Position numbers and translations under genes: made by a program
Notes under the pieces: model-generated
The model's database searches: none
What the model saw: only the letters and a program-made list of their open reading frames with translations
What the model was told of the DNA's origin: nothing
Part shown: positions 59,215-64,000 of the stretch, in pieces
How the letters are laid out: each line of letters starts with the position of its first letter
How positions within the stretch are numbered: position 1 is the first letter of the stretch
Source of the DNA: an uncultured Mycoplasmatota bacterium
Lineage (GTDB): Bacteria > Bacillota_I > Bacilli_A > RF39 > UBA660
Direction: 5' to 3'
DNA length: 64,000 nucleotides
NCBI GenBank assembly: GCA_900551455.1
Contig: URVV01000003.1
Location: 1 to 64,000 of the forward strand

Positions 59215-60347
59215 ATGCCTGTTTATAAGTATAATAACCCTACTAAAGATGGTAGATGTTGGCTCTTTAGGGTTAACTATAAAGACTCATTAAACAATAA
59301 TCGTAGATATACCAGCAAGAAATATGCTACTAAATTTGAAGCAAAGGAAGCCGAAAGAAAGTTCTTGAACGAATTAGATAATAACTCTAATGTCCCATCT
59401 AAAATGACTTTAGGCGATCTCTGGGATAAGTATCTTGAATTTCAATCTGATAAAGTTAGAATAAATACTCGTAGGAGCTATATCTATACTCAAGAATCAT
59501 TAAAAATACTATTTAATATTAAGTGTTCCGAGTTCAATATATCTCATTATGATAAATGGAAAGAATACATTGCTGGTATTGATACTATGAAGACTGTTAC
59601 AAAAATGACAAACTCAAAGTATTAAAAGCATTTTTAAACTTTGGAGAGAAGCGATATGGTTATAACTTTCATCAAGTGCTATTAAATATGGAAAGATTTA
59701 AGAATCCTGATGAATTGGTTAAAGAAAAAGTTTATTATGATATCGCTGAATTTGATAAATTTCTAGCTTCTGAAGATGAAGATAGGTATAGGATTCTATG
59801 GGAAACATTGTATTATTGTGGCTTAAGAATTGGAGAAGCTAGAGGCTTGCAATGGAAAGATATTAATTGGGATAATAAAACCTTATGGATTAATAAACAA
59901 GTTCAGAGTTTAGATAATTACTCTTCTTCTTACTATGTATGTAATTTAAAAACTGCTTCAAGTAATAGAATATTAACTATGTGTGATGCTTTATATGAAG
60001 ATCTTAAAAAGCATTATGACGAGGTTTCTAAATTTAAAAACTTTAAAGATGATTTCTTTATATTTGGTAACGATAAAGGTCTTACTCCACTAACTTATAA
60101 ACAAGCTCAATGAAGAAAAGGAGAAATAGCAAATAAGGCTGGTATTAAAGAAATAAGACTACATGATTTTAGACATAGTTGTGCTTCTTTCTTGGTTAAT
60201 AACGGAGCTCCTGTTACTATGGTTTCTAAATATCTTGGACATTCAAATTCAAGTGAAACTTTAAACACTTATTCTCACTTATTTAATACAACATCTTCTG
60301 AAGTAATTAATACAATCAATCGAGCTAGAAATAATGTTGAAAACTAG
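59215..60347 (+). pseudogene. Tyrosine-family phage integrase of element B, broken by a frameshift and a nonsense codon
   Basis: About 377 codons when joined. N-terminal arm-binding domain (MPVYKYNNPTKDGRCWLFRV), core-binding domain, then catalytic domain with GLRIGEARGLQW (Arg), HDFRHSCASFL (HxxR), LGHSNSSETLNTYSHLF (His and Tyr). The frame breaks near 59595-59607 (reading MKTVTKMTNSKY-stop, while YKNDKLKVLKAFLNFGEKRY continues in the next frame). A TGA at 60114 follows YKQAQ, where relatives have Trp. All catalytic residues survive, so the damage is recent. With two lesions, sequencing error alone is unlikely. Confidence 0.88.
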
Positions 60348-60363
60348 CTCTTTTTTGTTAATA

Positions 60364-60388
60364 TGGCTCTACAAATGGCTCCAGAATA
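60364..60388. repeat. Possible arm site downstream of the broken integrase
   Basis: TGGCTCTACAAATGGCTCCA then GAAT matches 51252-51275 at 22 of 24 bases. It lies 17 bases after the integrase stop. Confidence 0.5.
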
Positions 60389-60412
60389 TAAAATCATTGT
60401 TTTTAATAAAAT

Positions 60413-60452
60413 AAAAAGACTTAGTTTACCCTTATTTTACTAAGCCTTTTTT
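60413..60452. terminator. Bidirectional terminator after the integrase pseudogene
   Basis: AGACTTAGT/ACTAAGCCT stem (one mismatch) with T-runs on both sides. Confidence 0.6.
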
Positions 60453-60512
60453 AATTTCTTATTATATTTTTGTCCACACCCAACTTGGCATCTATGCCAT
60501 TTTTAAAGTATT

Positions 60513-61583
60513 TTATGGTCCTATAAAATTTATTAGCTCAAAACCATTCTTTTTACCATTAATCATCATCTTTTCAAGATAGTCAATAAATCTCTTATAA
60601 AAATTAATAATATCATCTACATATGGTTGTACCAATTCATTACACTTACTATTTTCTGGTATATTTCTGCTATCAACACGAGAATCTAAATATAAAACCC
60701 AGCTATAGTTTTCTTTAATGAAATCTAACTTTGGATTGTCATAATCATTTTTCAATAAAGTCATTATTTCCTTTAGCTCTTTAACCATCTCTTCTATGTT
60801 ATCATACGTATAAAAATTGTTAGTTAAATACCATTCAAATTCATCTTTAGCATCACTTCTGTTTTTATTTTCAAGCAAATCAGAATTAAAATATTTTTTT
60901 AATAAAGGATATAAGAATGAATTTACATTCTCCTCTTCAATAGCAATTGCTTCAGCCCACATTTCTTCTACATTATCATTTGCATCTGTATTATCATTTA
61001 CATTTATCACTCTAATTGGAAAAATGTTAAAATAAGAACTTCCACATCCACCCTCGATAATTCTTATCAGACTATTTCCAGCTTCAATTACTTCAATATT
61101 TTTTTCAAACCAATTATTGTCAGACACTTGATGTGATAAGTTAAAATCCCAAGATGGTAAAGATCCATCATCTTCTAATTCTATATATTTCTTTGGTTCT
61201 GATAAATCAATGCTATCAAATATATAATCATGTTGTTGATTATTAATATGTATTCTAACTCTATATGGTTGTGCATTAAATTTAATTGATGTCATCAAAT
61301 CATAATAAGATACATATTCGCCTATACTGAATAAATATGGATCAACAACTTTAATATTCTTTTCAAAGAATCTATCTTCAGTCATATTTAAATCCAAGTA
61401 TGGGTCATATTCTTTATAAAAAGTTTCACTTGCAGTTGTTGGAGTAACATAGTAAGTATTATATTTGGAGTTAAATTCAAAAAGCAATTCTCTATCTTTA
61501 TCAACTGAAACTAAAACCTTATTTGGTTGTTTATTAGACTTTACTAATAGCATTAAATCGTAATAGGATATCATTTTTTCCAC
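60513..61583 (-). CDS. Uncharacterised protein with two N-terminal repeats
   Basis: About 356 residues. Two diverged repeats of about 90 residues open the protein: ISYYDLMLLVKSNKQPNKVL ... FFEKNIKVVD and VSYYDLMTSIKFNAQPYRVR ... WFEKNIEVIE. The repeat unit resembles short phage proteins with a YYDLLxxIKxxxQPxKV start. The C-terminal about 190 residues are helical and acidic with ENRTD-rich stretches; not recognised. GTG at 61583 is chosen because GAGGTG lies 7 bases ahead. It forms a pair with the gene at 61601, 17 bases upstream. Confidence 0.6.
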   Translation of the reverse strand: MEKMISYYDLMLLVKSNKQPNKVLVSVDKDRELLFEFNSKYNTYYVTPTTASETFYKEYDPYLDLNMTEDRFFEKNIKVVDPYLFSIGEYVSYYDLMTSIKFNAQPYRVRIHINNQQHDYIFDSIDLSEPKKYIELEDDGSLPSWDFNLSHQVSDNNWFEKNIEVIEAGNSLIRIIEGGCGSSYFNIFPIRVINVNDNTDANDNVEEMWAEAIAIEEENVNSFLYPLLKKYFNSDLLENKNRSDAKDEFEWYLTNNFYTYDNIEEMVKELKEIMTLLKNDYDNPKLDFIKENYSWVLYLDSRVDSRNIPENSKCNELVQPYVDDIINFYKRFIDYLEKMMINGKKNGFELINFIGP

Positions 61584-61600
61584 TTTAATCACCTCATATT

Positions 61601-62059
61601 TTATAAGAAGAAACAACTTCCTGAAAAATATTCTTTTTGTTTATCTATTGCTTTTCTTAATTCTTCTATTTTTTTAACTAATTCCTTTTCTCTTTTATCT
61701 AAATCGTGTTCATCATCGCAAAACCAGTTAATCCATTCTTGTAAATTATTATTAATATCATTATATAAATGCTCACAAAACTCTATCATATTCATATGAA
61801 TGATTTCATAATTAGATTCATTAGGATCTAAAATATCATCTTCATCTGATTCAACAAATAAATGTACATTCCAAAAACTTACTACACAAATTACTCTCCA
61901 TGGTTCTAAAAAGCCACGAACTACAAATGGCTTTGTGTTCTTTAATCCATCTATTGCTGATTCTAACCAATCCATAGAAACATCTGTAAGGTAACTTAAT
62001 TTATAAGATTCTTTCCCTAATTTAAAATCAGTCCATCCATTTTTAGGTTTACTCAACAT
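61601..62059 (-). CDS. Uncharacterised acidic protein with coiled-coil tail
   Basis: 152 residues. KNGWTDFKLGKESYKLSYLT and FVVRGFLEPWRVICVVSFWN at the front, an acidic middle (VESDEDDILDPNES) and a C-terminal coiled coil (DLDKREKELVKKIEELRKAI) ending in CFFL. The front resembles small immunity-type or SUKH-adjacent proteins, but no family can be named. First gene of a two-gene minus-strand unit that sits between the integrase and the element edge, the usual cargo position in phage satellites, so a defence role is a hypothesis only. Confidence 0.55.
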   Translation of the reverse strand: MLSKPKNGWTDFKLGKESYKLSYLTDVSMDWLESAIDGLKNTKPFVVRGFLEPWRVICVVSFWNVHLFVESDEDDILDPNESNYEIIHMNMIEFCEHLYNDINNNLQEWINWFCDDEHDLDKREKELVKKIEELRKAIDKQKEYFSGSCFFL

Positions 62060-62165
62060 AATATCACCAACCTATTACTATTATACCACGAATATTTACC
62101 TTTTTTTAGCCAACCGTACTATATACTTTAAAACAAATAAAATAATATAGCCAAATATTTAAATC

Positions 62166-62184
62166 AAAGTGGCTCCAGAATGGC
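62166..62184. repeat. Possible arm site, right end of element B
   Basis: AAAGTGGCTCCAGAATGGC, identical to 51260-51278, in direct orientation. The stretch 62060-62601 has no gene; it holds this repeat, a terminator-like hairpin, SEC-C remnant 3 and the element C arm repeat. Confidence 0.6.
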
Positions 62185-62210
62185 GCCAGCCCCTATTTTG
62201 GGGCATTTTT

Positions 62211-62262
62211 TGATAAAAAGAAAAACTCGCGTTTTCCCTTATATTACTTGGGTTTGCGAGTT
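62211..62262 (-). terminator. Terminator-like hairpin directly after SEC-C remnant 3
   Basis: AACTCGC/GCGAGTT stem followed on the minus strand by TTTTTCTTTTT, starting at the remnant's stop codon. It is where the terminator of the original SEC-C gene would be. Confidence 0.65.
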
Positions 62263-62323
62263 ATTTACCACAACATTGTTTATATTTCTTGCCACTACCA
62301 CAAGAACTATTTTTTCTAGTATT
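62261..62323 (-). repeat. SEC-C tail remnant 3 (junction of elements B and C)
   Basis: Minus strand encodes ILEKNSSCGSGKKYKQCCGK then TAA, with a stop just upstream, so only about 20 codons of the parent gene are present. It is the longest of the three remnants. Confidence 0.8.
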
Positions 62324-62434
62324 TATAGTATTTATTATATTATCATAACTATTGTTATTTCTTTATTTACTAGACTAATAACAGTTTTTATTTATGGTAT
62401 TATCGGTACTATTAGTATTATCTTTTTTTGTGAT

Positions 62435-62457
62435 TTACAAACAAATTACAAACATTG
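62435..62457. repeat. Possible arm site of element C
   Basis: TTACAAACAAATTACAAACA is a direct doublet with the same 11-base period as the GCACACAA doublets of element A, at an equivalent distance inside the junction. Confidence 0.45.
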
Positions 62458-62601
62458 TTTGCATTTGCTTAATCACATTATATAATAACTAATAATAATA
62501 GTAAAATGTAGGAAATATAAATTTGCAGTTTAGACATAAAATAAAATGTGTCATCATTTATCCAAATATAATTATACACTCTTTTCAAAGAAAAAACAAT
62601 G

Positions 62602-63873
62602 TTACACCTCGTATTTGATTATTTTATTTATAATATCAGAGTTCATAACATTGTCAAAAATAATAGTTGCTTCTTTTCTTGAATCATTGGTACTTGATAT
62701 GTAATAGTTTTCAGTAGTTTCAACATTATTGTGTCCTAATATATCAGCAACATCTCGTAATTCTGTTCCATTCTTTAATATCGTCGTAGCATAACTTCCT
62801 CTTAAATCGTAAAATCTACATTTTGTTATTCCTAATTCATTATGTATAATTTTAAAAGGATAATTTATTAAATCAGTTCCAACATAAGTTCCATCTTCCT
62901 TAACAAAAACTAACTCAATTTTTTGGGAGTTTATATCACTTAAACTACTTTTAACAATTCTTTGTTCAATTTTTTTACCATACTCGTTTACAACATCCTC
63001 TATATGATAATAATTATAATTTAAACTGCTTATTTTTTTTATATAGTCTTGCCTTTTCTTAAAATTTATTAGAGCATTACATAAAGTTTCACTCATATAT
63101 ATTTTTCTTTTACCTTTGAAAGTTTTTGTTGTGCCTATATACCATCTACCTTTTATATCTTTTGGCTTATCATAGATACTATGTTTAACATCAATTGTTT
63201 TATTCTCAAAATCAATATCATCCCAAGTTAATGCAAATACTTCTCCTGTTCTCATACCGGTAAAACAAGATGTTAAAAAGGCACAAGTAAATGGACTATT
63301 ATCTTTAAATCTTTCAAGTATTCTTTCTATTTCTTCCTTTGAATATAAATGCTTAATATCTTCTTCATATTTATCCATTTTTGGTAATCTTAATTGTATA
63401 GCAGGATCATATTTTATAAGACCATATTTAGTACAAGCATCACGAAAAGATCCTTTTACTACTTTTAATATATTTTTAAAATATGATCTTGAAAAATCGT
63501 ACTCCTCACATAAATTACTAATATATGTATTTAGTCCTACACTTGTTATAGTTGAAAGCTTATACATTCCAATTTTTGGCTTTATATATTTATTTATTAG
63601 TGATTTGTAAGATTGTATTGTATTATATTTAAGATTAACCTTACAATAATTTTCTAACCAATAATCTAAATAATCACTATAAGATATATTACATTCCTTA
63701 AAAGGTACACCAGCTGTTTTATATTCATTATATGCTTTATTACCTGCCTCAATAGCTTCTGACTTAGTTCTAAATCCTGATTTGTTTATATATTTTCTTT
63801 TACCATTAACAGGTGCAATAGCAAACTGATATTGATATACCTTCCCTCTTTTCTGTATATAGACATTACCCAT
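62602..63873 (-). CDS. Tyrosine-family phage integrase of element C
   Basis: 423 residues, intact. N-terminal arm-binding domain (VYIQKRGKVYQYQFAIAPVN, then KRKYINKSGFRTKSEA), SAM-like core-binding domain (YSDYLDYWLENYCKVNLKYN), catalytic domain with CFTGMRTGEVFALTWDDIDF (Arg), RFYDLRGSYATTIL and DILGHNNVETTENYYI (His, Tyr). Box II reads YDLRG where most have HxLRH, so the first His is Tyr and the second is Gly; related ICE integrases tolerate such changes, but it is worth noting. 3' end points to SEC-C remnant 3, about 280 bases away, as expected for an integrase next to its att site. Confidence 0.92.
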   Translation of the reverse strand: MGNVYIQKRGKVYQYQFAIAPVNGKRKYINKSGFRTKSEAIEAGNKAYNEYKTAGVPFKECNISYSDYLDYWLENYCKVNLKYNTIQSYKSLINKYIKPKIGMYKLSTITSVGLNTYISNLCEEYDFSRSYFKNILKVVKGSFRDACTKYGLIKYDPAIQLRLPKMDKYEEDIKHLYSKEEIERILERFKDNSPFTCAFLTSCFTGMRTGEVFALTWDDIDFENKTIDVKHSIYDKPKDIKGRWYIGTTKTFKGKRKIYMSETLCNALINFKKRQDYIKKISSLNYNYYHIEDVVNEYGKKIEQRIVKSSLSDINSQKIELVFVKEDGTYVGTDLINYPFKIIHNELGITKCRFYDLRGSYATTILKNGTELRDVADILGHNNVETTENYYISSTNDSRKEATIIFDNVMNSDIINKIIKYEV

Positions 63874-63876
63874 TTA

Positions 63877-64000
63877 TTACTTGATTTTTATAGATAAATC
63901 CAAATTATCAACATTTGATAAATTAGAAAAATCTTTTCCCTCATTTTCTTTTAAAAAGTTTTCTAATGAAGATTTTAAAACTTTAACACTACCCAACTTA
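63877..64000 (-). CDS. Partial excisionase-like protein, cut by the window edge
   Basis: The minus strand is open from the edge to the stop at 63877-63879: KLGSVKVLKSSLENFLKENE then a short tail ending LDLSIKIK. The K-x-G-x-x-x-(I/V)L-K-x-x-L-x-x-F-L pattern is the usual end of MerR/Xis-type excisionases. It stops 3 bases before the integrase ATG, the normal xis-int arrangement. N-terminus outside the window. Confidence 0.6.
   Translation of the reverse strand, partial: KLGSVKVLKSSLENFLKENEGKDFSNLSNVDNLDLSIKIK

Larger units (their letters stand above)
51100..62323. mobile_element. Element B: phage-satellite-like (PICI-like) element with type III R-M cargo
   Basis: An 11.2-kb segment between SEC-C remnants 2 and 3. 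It has an integrase (broken), a CI-like repressor divergent from an excisionase-like gene, a phage-type replisome organiser and a helicase-loader-like gene, the order seen in phage-inducible chromosomal islands. There are no capsid, terminase or conjugation genes. Cargo is a type III R-M operon and two unknown genes. A 19-base direct repeat, AAAGTGGCTCCAGAATGGC, lies just inside both ends (51260, 62166). Confidence 0.65.
62261..64000. mobile_element. Element C, left end (continues beyond the window)
   Basis: Starts at SEC-C remnant 3 and contains an intact tyrosine integrase and a partial excisionase-like gene. The intact parent SEC-C gene is expected at the far end of this element, outside the window. 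Confidence 0.55.

Noticed and set aside
59676..60113. A separate 145-residue gene
   Set aside because: It is the middle of the broken integrase: its catalytic Arg motif lines up with the flanking fragments and there is no ribosome site.
60090..60140. TGA read as Trp (mycoplasma-type code) in the integrase
   Set aside because: Long core ORFs use TGG for Trp and contain no in-frame TGA; the integrase also has an independent frameshift, so a nonsense mutation is simpler.
62180..62485. 101-residue hydrophobic plus-strand ORF
   Set aside because: It runs antisense through the SEC-C remnant and arm repeats, has no ribosome site, and its hydrophobicity comes from T-rich sequence.

Overview
The window comes from a very AT-rich, Gram-positive, spore-forming firmicute. 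It probably belongs to the Bacilli/Erysipelotrichia-like low-GC gut lineages, but the species cannot be named from the sequence. The evidence is an alpha/beta-type small acid-soluble spore protein, a ylbD-ylbE-ylbF-rsmD block with a predicted coat protein, a YjcZ-like mini-protein, a glmS ribozyme, a GntR/YtrA-controlled ABC operon, and no outer-membrane genes. Trp is TGG throughout the long ORFs and TGA behaves as stop, so the genetic code is standard and not mycoplasmal.

Layout. Positions 1-43.4 kb are chromosomal core, almost all on the minus strand. In order they hold: a glycolipid/phospholipid operon (glyA, a GT28 glucosyltransferase, two plsC-like acyltransferases, an HNH-like protein); an HD protein; tRNA-Glu(CTC); GT8 and GT4 glycosyltransferases; a DUF1846 protein; gltX; tRNA-Gln(CTG); uppP and a GH31 glycosidase. 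Next comes a three-gene SipW-peptidase/TasA-like surface-protein operon, then an ArsP_2-type permease, a SASP, thiI, mreCD, two unknown surface or cytosolic proteins, rpmG-efp, a PBP2, a DUF2624 protein with nfo, a lone type IV pilin-like protein, the ylb block, a lipoprotein and TspO. The core ends with the five-gene GntR/ABC operon, glmS with its ribozyme, and a frameshifted rdgB.

Positions 43.5-64 kb are a stack of integrated elements. The last codons of a gene ending in a SEC-C zinc motif (CGSGxKYKQCCGK-stop; secA or a relative) occur three times in the same orientation, near 43.73, 51.12 and 62.29 kb. They differ mainly at synonymous positions. I read them as attachment-site remnants separating three elements. 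Element A (about 43.7-51.1 kb) has no integrase. It carries a WYL regulator and an operon of two HAD phosphatases (one fused to a phosphoribosyltransferase), a CAT-like acyltransferase, an alpha/beta hydrolase and a PfkB-SIS fusion, which looks like an undescribed small-molecule pathway. Element B (about 51.1-62.3 kb) resembles a phage satellite (PICI-like): a CI-like repressor diverges from a replication module, the integrase is broken, and the cargo includes a type III restriction-modification operon with its own XRE controller plus a two-gene unknown cassette. Element C starts at about 62.3 kb with an intact tyrosine integrase and a probable excisionase cut by the window edge. Sets of short repeats just inside each junction look like integrase arm sites.

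All calls come from reading the sequence. No database or structure search was possible, and family names rest on motifs recognised by eye.
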